This document shows positions 27,533 through 36,507 of a DNA stretch of 64,000 nt, in pieces (position 1 is the first letter of the stretch; each line of letters opens with the position of its first letter). The DNA is from Bacteroidetes bacterium HGW-Bacteroidetes-5. GTDB lineage: Bacteria > Bacteroidota > Bacteroidia > Bacteroidales > UBA932. Under the pieces are notes generated by a model that had not been told where the DNA came from, did not search any database, and worked only from the letters and a program-made list of their open reading frames with translations. Position numbers and translations under genes: made by a program. The stretch is from positions 316,744 through 380,743 of the forward strand of contig PHDC01000002.1 in the NCBI GenBank assembly GCA_002842515.1, in the 5' to 3' direction.

Positions 27533-27631
27533 AATAATTGTTTAAATTCAGGGTGTAATTATGGCATAATATTTGTCGGTACAATTCACTAATTAATTGG
27601 CTATTCATATCAAATATATAAACCTAATAAT

Positions 27632-28120
27632 ATGAAAAGTAAAACTTTCGAAATAGAGATACTGGAGCTGGAGACAAACCTGTCCAGATACGCATATAGC
27701 TTAACATCAAACAGAGACGACGCCAAAGACCTGGTTCAGGAGACCTTTTTCAAGGCCTTCAATAATCAGGAGAAGTTTAACGAACACACCAATATCAAGG
27801 CGTGGGTTTACACCATTATGAAGAACACTTTCATCAATGATTACCGCCGCAGGACAAAAAGGCAGTCTCTTTTCAACGAAGATGTACACGAATTTGTCAT
27901 AAATAACAAGCCTTCGGATTATGGTCCTGAGACAGATTTTGGATTCCGTGAACTCACCTCGGTGGTGAACTCTTTGGAGCCGGAGTTCAGGATCCCTTTC
28001 CAGATGCACGATAGCGGCTTTAAATATCAGGAGATTGCAGATGAACTGGGTCTGCACCTGGGAACCGTTAAGAGCCGGATACACTTTTCAAGGCAAAAAC
28101 TTATGGACAAATTACGATAG
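27632..28120 (+). CDS. ECF-type RNA polymerase sigma factor
   Basis: This sigma-70 family protein of 162 residues has only region 2 (RDDAKDLVQETFFKAFNN, WVYTIMKNTFINDYRR) and region 4 (YQEIADELGLHLGTVKSRIHFSRQKL, a helix-turn-helix). That makes it an ECF sigma factor directing RNA polymerase to specific promoters. No anti-sigma factor gene lies next to it; the following genes are convergent. Its acidic linker (about 85-105) is short. Regulation by an unlinked anti-sigma factor or by its own transcription is possible. Confidence 0.92.
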   Translation: MKSKTFEIEILELETNLSRYAYSLTSNRDDAKDLVQETFFKAFNNQEKFNEHTNIKAWVYTIMKNTFINDYRRRTKRQSLFNEDVHEFVINNKPSDYGPETDFGFRELTSVVNSLEPEFRIPFQMHDSGFKYQEIADELGLHLGTVKSRIHFSRQKLMDKLR

Positions 28121-28160
28121 AGGCTTTTTTAGAAAAAGTACCTTAGAGTGAATTTTCAAA

Positions 28161-28200
28161 AAGAGGGTGTAAAAAATTTTTTACACCCTCTTAATTTTTA
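28161..28200. terminator. Bidirectional terminator between the sigma factor and lspA
   Basis: AAGAGGGTGTAAAA-AATT-TTTTACACCCTCTT is a perfect 14-bp stem with a T-rich tail on both strands, placed between convergent genes. Confidence 0.9.
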
Positions 28201-28215
28201 TACGCTCCTGATTAG

Positions 28216-28851
28216 TTATTTGGCAGTAACGGCTTTTTTCTCCGTGGCAAAAAACCCTCTTTTAAAAATCAAAAGATAGGCCACTCCTATGGTTATACAC
28301 GAATCTGCAATGTTAAAGATTGGTCTGAAAAAGATGAATTTCTCACCTCCCCTGAAGGGAACCCAATCCGGAAGGGTGGTGTCTATTAGTGGAAAATAGA
28401 GCATATCCACAACTTTACCAAAGAAGAGCGGTGCGTAGCCTCCCCCCTGAGGAAAGATTGTGGCCATTGTACTGTAGGTAGATTCACTGAATATAACGCC
28501 ATAAAAGATACTGTCGATTACATTCCCGACAGCTCCAACTAAAATAAGTGCAACTCCATAAAGTACCCCGGCAGGCGCTCTCTCTTTAACCAGTTTGTTC
28601 ACATAATATATTATGAACCCTATGAGTACCATTCGGAAAAGGGTGAGCACAAGTTTACCGAAAGTGCCTCCGAATTGCATTCCGAAGGCCATTCCGTTAT
28701 TCTCAATGAAGTAGATCTGGAACCAATCTCCCAGAACAGGAATACTCTCACCGATGGTCATATTAGTCTTAATCCAAATCTTTACGATCTGATCAATAAC
28801 AAGCAATAATACAACCAGTAAAGTGATTTTTTTACCCTGCGATAAGCTCAT
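28216..28851 (-). CDS. lspA: Lipoprotein signal peptidase (signal peptidase II)
   Basis: This inner-membrane aspartyl protease of 211 residues removes signal peptides from diacylated prolipoproteins. Four membrane helices are apparent. The catalytic aspartates are Asp113 in GNVIDSIFYG and Asp183 in FNIADSCITIG. It is longer than the enterobacterial enzyme because of a loop between helices 3 and 4 (about 120-170), as usual in Bacteroidetes. It follows the dksA-like gene by five bases. Confidence 0.96.
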   Translation of the reverse strand: MSLSQGKKITLLVVLLLVIDQIVKIWIKTNMTIGESIPVLGDWFQIYFIENNGMAFGMQFGGTFGKLVLTLFRMVLIGFIIYYVNKLVKERAPAGVLYGVALILVGAVGNVIDSIFYGVIFSESTYSTMATIFPQGGGYAPLFFGKVVDMLYFPLIDTTLPDWVPFRGGEKFIFFRPIFNIADSCITIGVAYLLIFKRGFFATEKKAVTAK

Positions 28852-28856
28852 CTGTT

Positions 28857-29264
28857 TTAGTCTCTCTTATTTTTTGCTTCAACTGAAAGAGTTGCGTGAG
28901 GAACTACAAGTAATCTCTCCTTTGGAATCAATTTACCTGTCTCTCTGCAAATTCCGTAACTTTTGTTCTCAATCCTTATAAGTGATGCCTCTAAAGATTG
29001 TATAAACTTATACTGGCGTTGGGCAAGCTGGCCTGCCTCCTCTTTTGAGAGAGCAGAAGCACCCTCTTCAAGAACCTTGAATGTAGGTGATGTATCCTCT
29101 GTGTCATTGCTTGAACTATGGGTCACAGCAGCTTTTAGCTGCTGGTACTCCTCTTTTGCAATCTCCAGTTTCTGAAGTATAAGCTCTTTAAACATCTGAA
29201 GCTCCTCGTCGCTGTAGCGAACCTTCTCCATAGCCTCTTCTGCTGGTTTCCCTTTCGTTGTCAT
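28857..29264 (-). CDS. DksA/TraR-family protein with reduced zinc finger
   Basis: The protein has 135 residues: an N-terminal coiled coil (about 18-95) and the C-terminal segment YGICRETGKLIPKERLLVVPHATLSVEAK. DksA proteins enter the RNA polymerase secondary channel and adjust initiation, often with ppGpp. Here only one Cys of the four-Cys zinc site remains, so zinc is probably not bound. The variant is common in Bacteroidetes, so this is lineage-specific rather than damage. It shares a transcript with lspA. Confidence 0.88.
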   Translation of the reverse strand: MTTKGKPAEEAMEKVRYSDEELQMFKELILQKLEIAKEEYQQLKAAVTHSSSNDTEDTSPTFKVLEEGASALSKEEAGQLAQRQYKFIQSLEASLIRIENKSYGICRETGKLIPKERLLVVPHATLSVEAKNKRD

Positions 29265-29321
29265 ATCTCTTTTTTTTAAGAAAGCGTAAAGATAATAATA
29301 AATAGTATATAAAAAATAGTG

Positions 29322-29795
29322 TTAGTACGGTATCTTATTCGCATTTTGATCCCAGAGCATAAATGGTTCAAGACCCTCATTCTTAAGAATCTGTTCAATT
29401 GGAATTGACCTCTTCTCAAGAGGTAGTGTAAACTCGTCGTAAATGAATGCGTCACTGAAGCCCGCCTTTGAGGCATCGTCTCTCCCGGCAGAAAAGTAAA
29501 TTTTATCTACCCTGGCCCAGTATGCAGCCGAGAGGCACATCGGGCAAGGTTCACAAGAGGAGTAAAGGGTACACCCGGAAAGGTCTATCGTACCTAACTC
29601 TCTGCAGGCCTGTCTGATGGCATTAACTTCTGCGTGCGCAGTCGGGTCAACATTTGGAGTAACAGTGTTGGTGCAGGCACTAATGATTTTGTCGTCCTTT
29701 ATAATAACCGCTCCAAACGGCCCTCCGCTCAAAGATGCAGCGTTCTCTTTTGCCAGATCTACTGCAATTTGCATATATTTATCTCTCCCGTGCAT
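29322..29795 (-). CDS. guaD: Guanine deaminase / nucleoside deaminase
   Basis: This zinc-dependent cytidine-deaminase-fold enzyme of 157 residues closely resembles Bacillus GuaD, which converts guanine to xanthine. Zinc ligands and catalytic Glu are in PTAHAEVNAI (His54, Glu56) and SSCEPCPMC (Cys84, Cys87). The C-terminal FMLWDQNANKIPY, which closes the active site in GuaD, is present and separates it from TadA. ATG 29795 is preferred over the TTG/GTG codons just upstream. It lies 14 bases after ileS and is probably co-transcribed. Confidence 0.9.
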   Translation of the reverse strand: MHGRDKYMQIAVDLAKENAASLSGGPFGAVIIKDDKIISACTNTVTPNVDPTAHAEVNAIRQACRELGTIDLSGCTLYSSCEPCPMCLSAAYWARVDKIYFSAGRDDASKAGFSDAFIYDEFTLPLEKRSIPIEQILKNEGLEPFMLWDQNANKIPY

Positions 29796-29809
29796 CACCA
29801 ATATAAATT

Positions 29810-32800
29810 TTATAGTCTTACCAGTTTAATCATTAAAACACCCTCATCCCACTCTATCTCGTTTCCACCTTCAATGTTGTTGTTGATAATCAATTCCGAT
29901 GCCAGAGTCTGGTTGCAGATGTAATCTTTGTAAACCGTAAGGGTATCCTCTATCTCTTCTCTGCTCTCAAGCTCTATCCTTATTTTATCGGTTACCTCAA
30001 AACTTGAATCCTTTCTAAGATTTTGAATCCTGTTTACGAGCTCTCTTGCCACCCCCTCGCGTCTAAGCTCATCTGTTATTGTAATATCCAGAGCAAGAGT
30101 GAGTTTCCCTTCTGAAGCAACTAACCATCCCGGCATATCTTCCGATGTTATCTCAACATCCAAAGGAGTAATCTCAACAACCCCTTCACTTAGTTGAATC
30201 TGGTAGTTTTCGCTCGACTCAATCTCAAAAATCTCCTCTTGTGTGAAGTTAGCAAAAGCATTTGAGATCTCCTTCATCTGTTTTGTATATCTTTTCCCAA
30301 GAACCTTGAAATTTGGTTTTATCTTTTTAGTTATGAGACCTTTCGTGTCGTGAATATACTCCACCTCTTTTACATTTACCTCCCCGAGTACAAGCGGTTT
30401 TATGAGTTCAAACTGATCTCGGATTCTCTCATCCAAAACCGGAATCAACAACCTGGCCAGGGGCTGTCTAACCTTAATGCTCACTTTACGCCTGAGAGCC
30501 AAAATCATTGAGGAGGCCCTTTGAGCCAACTCCATCCTCTCCTCAAGAGCCTTATCGATTGCACTTGGGTTACACTTAGGCATAAGTACAAGGTGAACAG
30601 AACTCTCTTTAAAGCGTTGTGTAACGTTGTTCAAATCCAGAAACAGTCTCTCCATAAAGAAAGGGGCAATGGGTGCAGATAAAATTGCCACACTCTCCAG
30701 GCAGCTGTAAAGCGTCTGGTATGCAGAGAGCTTATCTTCGTCCATTTGGCCGCCCCAGAATCTTCTGCGATTAAGTCGAACATACCAGTTACTCAGGTTA
30801 TCATTCACAAAGTCCTGTATTTTTCTTCCTGCAGATGTTACATCGTAGTTTTCATAACTCTCTGTAACCTCTTCTATAAGTGTGTTAAGCAGAGATATGA
30901 TCCACCTGTCTATCTCGGGAAGTTTATTTAAAGGAACTTGAGGCTGACTGTTTGTAAATCCATCTACATTTGCATAGAGTGCAAAGAAAGAGTATGTATT
31001 ATAGAGAGTTCCGAAGAATTTCCTGCGAACCTCATCAACTCCGCCAATATCAAATTTTAGATTATCCCACGGCTGGGCATTTGTGAGCATATACCATCTG
31101 AGAGGATCTGCCCCGAACTCACCCAGGGTCTTAAAAGGGTCCACAGCATTTCCCAACCTTTTGCTCATCTTGTTACCATCTTTATCCAGAACAAGGCCGT
31201 TTGATATTACCGTCTTGAACGCAACAGAGTCCTTTACCATTGTAGATATTGCGTGAAGAGTAAAGAACCATCCACGGGTTTGGTCTACACCCTCTGCAAT
31301 AAAGTCGGATGCTCTCCCGAACTGCTCGCTGCCAAGCTTCTCGAGACCCTCCTGGGCAAAAGGCATCGCACCGGAATCAAACCAAACATCTATAAGATCA
31401 CTTTCGCGCCTCATAATCTTTCCGGATGGTGAGACAAGTATAATCTCATCTACATAAGGTCTGTGCAGATCAATTTTGTTGTAGTTATCACTGCTAAAAT
31501 CTCCGGGTGTAAATCCCGCATTTTTGAGAGGGTTACTCTCCATAACTGAGGCCTCTACAGCTTTCTCACACTCTTCAAACAGCTCTTTTGCAGAGCCTAT
31601 ACAAATTTCGTATGAGTTGTCTTCTGTTCGCCATATTGGGAGCGGTGTTCCCCAATAACGACTTCGGGAGAGATTCCAATCCTGAAGGTTCTCAAGCCAC
31701 TTCCCAAACCTTCCGCTTCCGGTAGATTCCGGTTTCCAGTTGATTGTTTTATTGAGCTCAATCATTCTCTCCTGCACGGCAGTAGTCTTAATGAACCAGG
31801 AGTCAAGAGGATAATAAAGCACAGGTTTATCTGTTCTCCAGCAATGAGGGTAAGAGTGAGTCTGTTTTTCTATTTTAAATACAAGGCCTTGCTGTTTAAG
31901 CATAACAGCAATATCTACATCAACAGATGCGTCGCTCTCTGTAAGAGTAGAATCGTATGAATTTTTAACATATCTCCCTGCAAACTCTTTGTAGATTTGG
32001 ATATTTACGCTCGTTTTCACAAAAGAGCTCTCCATATCCTCAATTTTATAAAATTTCCCGGTTCTGTCCACAAGAGCCTGAAGTACTCCGTCTGAATCTT
32101 TAATCATCAGGGCAGGTACTCCGTTCTGTTTTGCCACTCTAAGGTCATCTGCTCCAAAAGTAGGCGCAATGTGTACAATTCCGGTACCGTCAGATGTAGT
32201 GACAAAATCTCCCTTAATAACCCTGAATGCCCCCTCTTCGGGTTTGATCCAAGGAATCAGTTGTTCATAATTAACTCCGCAAAGCTGCTCTCCTGATGTG
32301 GTTGCTCCATCGATAATCCGGAATGGAATTATTTTATCTCCGTGTTTATACTCCCCGAATGAGAGCTCTTCACCCTTAGGATTGAAATGCTGGTAGAGAA
32401 GATCCTGAGCAAGTATGTAGATGCACTCCTCGCCTGTATATGGGTTGAGTGAGTGTACTTTGATGTATTTGATATCCGGCCCGACACAAAGCGCTGTATT
32501 TGAGGGGAGTGTCCAGGGAGTTGTAGTCCAGGCCAATATATAAATTGGCAGCTCCATTGCTGTTTTTTCTGAAATCTCGGTAAAAAGGGACTCCGATATT
32601 GAGTCTCTTATGAGTTTAAACTGTGCAACACAGGTTGTATCTTTTACATCTTTGTAACATCCCGGCTGGTTAAGTTCGTGGCTGCTAAGTCCTGTCCCTG
32701 CGGCAGGTGAGAATGGCTGAATCGAGTAACCTTTATAGAGGTATCCCTTTTTATATATCTCCTTTAGCAGGTGCCAAAGTGTCTCAATATAACGATTGTC

Positions 32801-33253
32801 ATAGGTGATATAGGGGTTTTTCATATCCACCCAGTAGCCCATAATCTCTGTAAGACTCTCCCACTCCTTTGTATACTTCATCACCTCTTTGCGGCAGGCA
32901 TCATTATACTGCTCTACGGTTATAGTTTTGCCGATATCCTCTTTGGTTATACCAAGCATCTTCTCAACTCCAAGCTCTACAGGAAGTCCGTGAGTATCCC
33001 ATCCCGCCTTTCTCTCAACAAGATAACCCGTCTGCGTCTTATAGCGGCAAAAGACATCTTTGATAGCCCTTGCCATAACGTGGTGTATCCCCGGCATCCC
33101 GTTGGCTGATGGAGGACCCTCGTGAAAAATAAATTTTGGAGCACCCTCTCTTTGGGTCAGAGTAGCTGCAAAGCATTTTTCAAGATTCCATTTATCAAGT
33201 ATAGAACGATTTATCTCTACAAGATCTAAGTTTTTATATTCGGAAAACCTCAT
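29810..33253 (-). CDS. ileS: Isoleucyl-tRNA synthetase
   Basis: This class I aminoacyl-tRNA synthetase of 1147 residues charges tRNA-Ile and edits valine. The HIGH-type motif is GIHH at 55-58 after FHEGPPSANG, and KMSKR lies at 695-699. The editing domain region (about 200-410) contains TTPWTLPSNTALCVG. It is the long, eukaryote-like form (IleS2 type), which in other bacteria is often less sensitive to mupirocin. The promoter overlaps that of cvpA. Confidence 0.97.
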   Translation of the reverse strand: MRFSEYKNLDLVEINRSILDKWNLEKCFAATLTQREGAPKFIFHEGPPSANGMPGIHHVMARAIKDVFCRYKTQTGYLVERKAGWDTHGLPVELGVEKMLGITKEDIGKTITVEQYNDACRKEVMKYTKEWESLTEIMGYWVDMKNPYITYDNRYIETLWHLLKEIYKKGYLYKGYSIQPFSPAAGTGLSSHELNQPGCYKDVKDTTCVAQFKLIRDSISESLFTEISEKTAMELPIYILAWTTTPWTLPSNTALCVGPDIKYIKVHSLNPYTGEECIYILAQDLLYQHFNPKGEELSFGEYKHGDKIIPFRIIDGATTSGEQLCGVNYEQLIPWIKPEEGAFRVIKGDFVTTSDGTGIVHIAPTFGADDLRVAKQNGVPALMIKDSDGVLQALVDRTGKFYKIEDMESSFVKTSVNIQIYKEFAGRYVKNSYDSTLTESDASVDVDIAVMLKQQGLVFKIEKQTHSYPHCWRTDKPVLYYPLDSWFIKTTAVQERMIELNKTINWKPESTGSGRFGKWLENLQDWNLSRSRYWGTPLPIWRTEDNSYEICIGSAKELFEECEKAVEASVMESNPLKNAGFTPGDFSSDNYNKIDLHRPYVDEIILVSPSGKIMRRESDLIDVWFDSGAMPFAQEGLEKLGSEQFGRASDFIAEGVDQTRGWFFTLHAISTMVKDSVAFKTVISNGLVLDKDGNKMSKRLGNAVDPFKTLGEFGADPLRWYMLTNAQPWDNLKFDIGGVDEVRRKFFGTLYNTYSFFALYANVDGFTNSQPQVPLNKLPEIDRWIISLLNTLIEEVTESYENYDVTSAGRKIQDFVNDNLSNWYVRLNRRRFWGGQMDEDKLSAYQTLYSCLESVAILSAPIAPFFMERLFLDLNNVTQRFKESSVHLVLMPKCNPSAIDKALEERMELAQRASSMILALRRKVSIKVRQPLARLLIPVLDERIRDQFELIKPLVLGEVNVKEVEYIHDTKGLITKKIKPNFKVLGKRYTKQMKEISNAFANFTQEEIFEIESSENYQIQLSEGVVEITPLDVEITSEDMPGWLVASEGKLTLALDITITDELRREGVARELVNRIQNLRKDSSFEVTDKIRIELESREEIEDTLTVYKDYICNQTLASELIINNNIEGGNEIEWDEGVLMIKLVRL

Positions 33254-33271
33254 TTCGGATTTTTTTATGAA

Positions 33272-33302
33272 TTTGCAAAGATACGATTATTCACTACTTT
33301 TG
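33272..33302 (+). promoter_or_regulatory. Promoter of cvpA
   Basis: TTTG (33272-33275), 19 bp, TACTTTTG (33295-33302) is a full match to the Bacteroidetes consensus, 14 bases before the cvpA ATG. Confidence 0.8.
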
Positions 33303-33305
33303 AAA
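33276..33305 (-). promoter_or_regulatory. Promoter of ileS, overlapping the cvpA promoter
   Basis: On the minus strand TATCTTTG (33283-33276) lies 22 bases before the ileS ATG. The -33 position reads TTTC (33305-33302) at 18-bp spacing, one mismatch. The box abuts the cvpA -33 TTTG directly. Confidence 0.7.
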
Positions 33306-33316
33306 AAAAATTGATT

Positions 33317-33859
33317 ATGGGATCTTCAATCAGCGCCGTTGATATTATTCTGCTTCTCTGTTTTATCCCTGCAGTTATTGGGGGAATCAAGACAGGGTTT
33401 GTAAAACAGGTAGCTGCCCTGGCAGCTCTTATCCTAGGAGCCTGGGCAGCCTGGTACTTCTCCGACTTTTTTGCCCACAATGTAAATATCTGGCTGGAGA
33501 CAAACAGGGTTTTAACGCAGATTATTGCTTTTGCCGCTGTTTTTCTGGTAGTAATCCTATTTGTTAATATGATAGGACACGCAATCCACGCTTTGATAAA
33601 CCTGGTTCTTCTGGGATGGCTGGACAAACTGCTTGGTGTTTTCTTTGCATTTTTAAAATATGCATTTGTATTGAGTATGGTAATCTTCTTATTGGAGTCC
33701 CTCAACGATCTTTACCCTTTCTTACCGATGGAGACCATTTCTCAATCTAAGCTTTATGGTGTAATCTCCTCCATTGCTCCTGCAATTTTCCCTTTCATAG
33801 AAAAACTTCACGAGACAGGAAAAGAGGTTGGTACAATGTTATCTAACCTTCAATTTTAA
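33317..33859 (+). CDS. cvpA: CvpA-family membrane protein
   Basis: The 180-residue inner-membrane protein has four predicted helices: about 8-25, 30-50, 68-90 and 103-122. The family opening SAVDIILLLCFIPAVIGGIKTGFVKQV is followed by the conserved WLDKLLGVFFAFLKYAF. CvpA was named for colicin V production; its role is still poorly defined and probably concerns envelope homeostasis. ATG 33317 is used; the TTG at 33311 adds two residues. The C-terminal 50 residues are soluble. Confidence 0.88.
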   Translation: MGSSISAVDIILLLCFIPAVIGGIKTGFVKQVAALAALILGAWAAWYFSDFFAHNVNIWLETNRVLTQIIAFAAVFLVVILFVNMIGHAIHALINLVLLGWLDKLLGVFFAFLKYAFVLSMVIFLLESLNDLYPFLPMETISQSKLYGVISSIAPAIFPFIEKLHETGKEVGTMLSNLQF

Positions 33860-34150
33860 TCTTGCTCCAAAAGCTTAAAATTGTTTGTAAGTATCCCTAA
33901 AGTTGTCTAAAAAAACTGTGATTATTCACAGTAAATTCTAACAATATAAATTTTTGATCTATAGATAAAATCTTTACAGTTTTTATCTTTTGTCTCCCTT
34001 TTACCACTCGCTTGTTATAAATTCGTTCTGGGAAAAGGCTCCTTGTTTGTGCGGGAGGTCTCTTAGAGGCAGAAGAGAGTCGGGAGTGATTAGAGGTGTC
34101 TTTTCCTTTTTTCTTTAAGTTTTGTTGAATTAATTGTGGAGGGGTTTGGA
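33860..34150. other. Intergenic leader region before the bacteriocin exporter
   Basis: There is no ORF. A small hairpin ACTGTG-attatt-CACAGT lies at 33915-33932. A purine-rich stretch with CTCTT...AAGAG complementarity lies around 34070. I found no consensus promoter; a TAAATTCG at 34018-34025 is one base off the -7 box but has no -33 partner. The segment may be an unusually long 5' leader. Confidence 0.5.
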
Positions 34151-36220
34151 ATGTGGTTATCGGTTAAAATTAAACAACAGAGTAAAAGTGATTGTGGTGC
34201 AGCTTCATTGGCATCAATTGCTGCACACTACGGTATGAGAGTTCCTCTTTCAAAAATACGGCTTTATAGCGGTACAGATTCTGGAGGAGCAACACTAAAA
34301 GGGTTAGTTGAGGCTGCACGGAGGTTCGGTTTTCTGGCGGATGGATTCAAAGGTGAACGGGAGTCCCTGGATAAAATCCCCAAACCTGCCATTATTCACC
34401 TAAAAAAAGATGACGGATATCTTCACTATGTGGTACTTACAAAAAGCAGTGCCTCTTACTTCCACATTATGGATCCACTGGATGGTGAAATCCAGCGTGT
34501 ACCAAGAGAGTCTCTGCTCCGGGAGTGGACCGGTTATTTAATACTCCTCTCACCTTCCGTTGAGAGTAAAAAATTGAATTTTAAAGAGGAGACTCAAATC
34601 TCTTTAATTCAGTGGATAAAAGGCTTATTGGCAAAGCGTTGGATAGTTCTTTCCGGAGGAATTTTGCTCTCAGTTCTGCATCTTGTCTCATCACTTGCAG
34701 TAGCAATCTTTATTAAGTATCTTCTGGACGATATTATACCCTCCGGAGGTGGAGATCAACTGGCAAAAGTATCTATTTTAATGGCTCTTATCCTTCTTCT
34801 CTCTATAGTTATATCAATCACCCGAAGTGTTATAAACATTAACATTTCGATAGATACAGACAGAGAGCTAATAACCAACTATCTGCGGCATCTTTTCAGG
34901 ATTCCTCTACCGTTTTTCAATACTATTAAAACCGGCGAATTAACCTCGAGAATATCTGACATATACAGGATTCGTAATCTTATTGCCGAGACCCTTCCCG
35001 AGGCCGTTGTTGCCGTTGTGACCCTTTTAGCATCACTGGCTCTGCTTTTTCTAACCGAGAGCAAACTAGCTCTGCTTTGTCTTGCCTTCATTCCTCTATA
35101 TCTGACAATTTATATAATTCACGACAGGCTTAATAAACCTCTAATGAAATGCTCAATGGAGAGGGCATCCCGCTTTCAGAGTGTTGTCATTGAGAGCTTA
35201 AGATCCGTTTCAACTATAAAAAACTTTAGTAATGAGCGCTTTGCAATGGCAAGAACCTCGCTTAAACTGGAAGAGCTCAACAATACCCTCTCTCAAACCG
35301 GGAAAGTATCAATATATGCCGGCGCAGCTGCAGAGATGGTCTCTAAATTTATAATGCTTGTAATCCTTTCGAGTGGAGGGGGAGCAGTTATCGCCGGAGT
35401 GCTGACAATAGGAGAGCTGGTATCATTCTATACTATTGCGGCTCTATTTACTGCTCCGCTTCAACAAATAGCCTTTGCAATCTCATCTGTGAGAGAGGGG
35501 AGTGTGGCGGCAACCAGGTATCTGGATATTATGGCCCTGGAGGAGGAGTGCAGCGGCAGCGGAGTGAGAGTAAGAGCAGACAACCTGGTGGTTAGTAATC
35601 TCTCCTACAGCTATCCGGGCAGAGAGAGGCTCTTTGAAAATATATCTTTTAAAATTGGGCGAGGTAAAATCTTACTGTTACGCGGGGAGAGCGGATGTGG
35701 TAAAAGTACTTTAGCCGCAATTCTTATGATGCATATGAGACCGGAATGTGGCAAAATTGAAGTTAACGGTAAAAGTATATTTGACTTAGACCCTGTAGGA
35801 TGGAGAGGCAGTGTGTCAATTGTTCCTCAAAATCCCGACCTCTTTGGCAATACCATAAAAGAGTGTATAATGGATGGGGTCGAATCAAATGATTACAGAG
35901 AGATTTACGAAGAGTTGTGTATGGAGCTGGAGCTTAATAGAATTTTTGAATCGCTCCCCAATGGTGACGCTACTCACCCAGGAGAGGGGGGCTCTCTCCT
36001 ATCCAGAGGAGAGCAACAACGGATTGCGTTTGCCAGAGCCGTTGCCAGAAAACCTTCGTTTCTTATACTTGATGAAGCGACATCCTCTATGGATATACGG
36101 TCCGAAAAGATAATTGAGAGGGCAATAATGAAGCTTAAAAAAGAGGGTACTCTTATACTTATTATCTCTCATAAGTCAAGATCCTGCTTAATTGCAGATG
36201 AAATAATTGATATGAGATAA
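34151..36220 (+). CDS. Peptidase-containing ABC transporter (C39) for double-glycine leader peptides
   Basis: This 689-residue exporter cleaves leader peptides after Gly-Gly and pumps the product across the inner membrane. The N-terminal C39 peptidase has Gln9, Cys15 (KSDCGAASL), His92 (YLHYVVL) and Asp108 (MDPLDG), all intact. Six membrane helices follow (about 165-445). The ATPase has Walker A GESGCGKST (512-520), signature LLSRGEQQR and Walker B FLILDEATS. ATG 34151 is preferred over GTG 34136 because GGAGG lies eight bases before it, a rare good ribosome site here. The following two small genes encode likely substrates. It lacks any adaptor domain of its own. Confidence 0.95.
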   Translation: MWLSVKIKQQSKSDCGAASLASIAAHYGMRVPLSKIRLYSGTDSGGATLKGLVEAARRFGFLADGFKGERESLDKIPKPAIIHLKKDDGYLHYVVLTKSSASYFHIMDPLDGEIQRVPRESLLREWTGYLILLSPSVESKKLNFKEETQISLIQWIKGLLAKRWIVLSGGILLSVLHLVSSLAVAIFIKYLLDDIIPSGGGDQLAKVSILMALILLLSIVISITRSVININISIDTDRELITNYLRHLFRIPLPFFNTIKTGELTSRISDIYRIRNLIAETLPEAVVAVVTLLASLALLFLTESKLALLCLAFIPLYLTIYIIHDRLNKPLMKCSMERASRFQSVVIESLRSVSTIKNFSNERFAMARTSLKLEELNNTLSQTGKVSIYAGAAAEMVSKFIMLVILSSGGGAVIAGVLTIGELVSFYTIAALFTAPLQQIAFAISSVREGSVAATRYLDIMALEEECSGSGVRVRADNLVVSNLSYSYPGRERLFENISFKIGRGKILLLRGESGCGKSTLAAILMMHMRPECGKIEVNGKSIFDLDPVGWRGSVSIVPQNPDLFGNTIKECIMDGVESNDYREIYEELCMELELNRIFESLPNGDATHPGEGGSLLSRGEQQRIAFARAVARKPSFLILDEATSSMDIRSEKIIERAIMKLKKEGTLILIISHKSRSCLIADEIIDMR

Positions 36221-36318
36221 CAAATATTAGATAATTGATATAATAACAATGGAGGGTGCACACTCCCGGCGAATATCTGCACGCCGTTCAATGCAGAGCT
36301 ATTAAAAAACAAATTGCT

Positions 36319-36507
36319 ATGAAAGAGTATGTGAAAGATGAGTGGGGTCTGAGAACTCTTAAAAAAGACGAGATGCTCACAAGGGGCGGGCTTACGTTTC
36401 GGGAGCTTTGGAATTTTCTGAACATCTTGGGTGAAGCGGTAAAAAAGGCTGAGAGATACTGGCCCAAATTCAGGGATGGTTTTCAAGCCGGATGGGAGGC
36501 AGCGTGA
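36319..36507 (+). CDS. Double-glycine leader peptide A, candidate bacteriocin precursor
   Basis: The 62-residue precursor has the leader end LRTLKKDEMLTRGG (hydrophobic residues at the spacing seen in GG leaders, Gly23-Gly24). The predicted mature peptide has 38 residues, LTFRELWNFL...GWEAA. It has three Trp, no Cys, an amphipathic helix and a GxxxG motif (GFQAG). Net charge is about +1. ATG 36319 is chosen; the track's GTG 36256 would add 21 residues before the leader. It is encoded 98 bases after the C39 exporter and shares one base with the next gene. Confidence 0.82.
   Translation: MKEYVKDEWGLRTLKKDEMLTRGGLTFRELWNFLNILGEAVKKAERYWPKFRDGFQAGWEAA

Noticed and set aside
28857-29264. Degenerate zinc finger of the DksA-like protein as a pseudogene sign
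   Set aside because: The same single-Cys form is usual in Bacteroidetes homologs and the rest of the protein is well kept.
33265-33705. 146-residue minus-strand ORF opposite cvpA
   Set aside because: It overlaps both promoters and the cvpA coding region; its composition is that of an antisense frame.
36256-36318. Longer N-terminus of peptide A from GTG 36256
   Set aside because: It would place 21 extra residues before a leader that already has normal length from ATG 36319.
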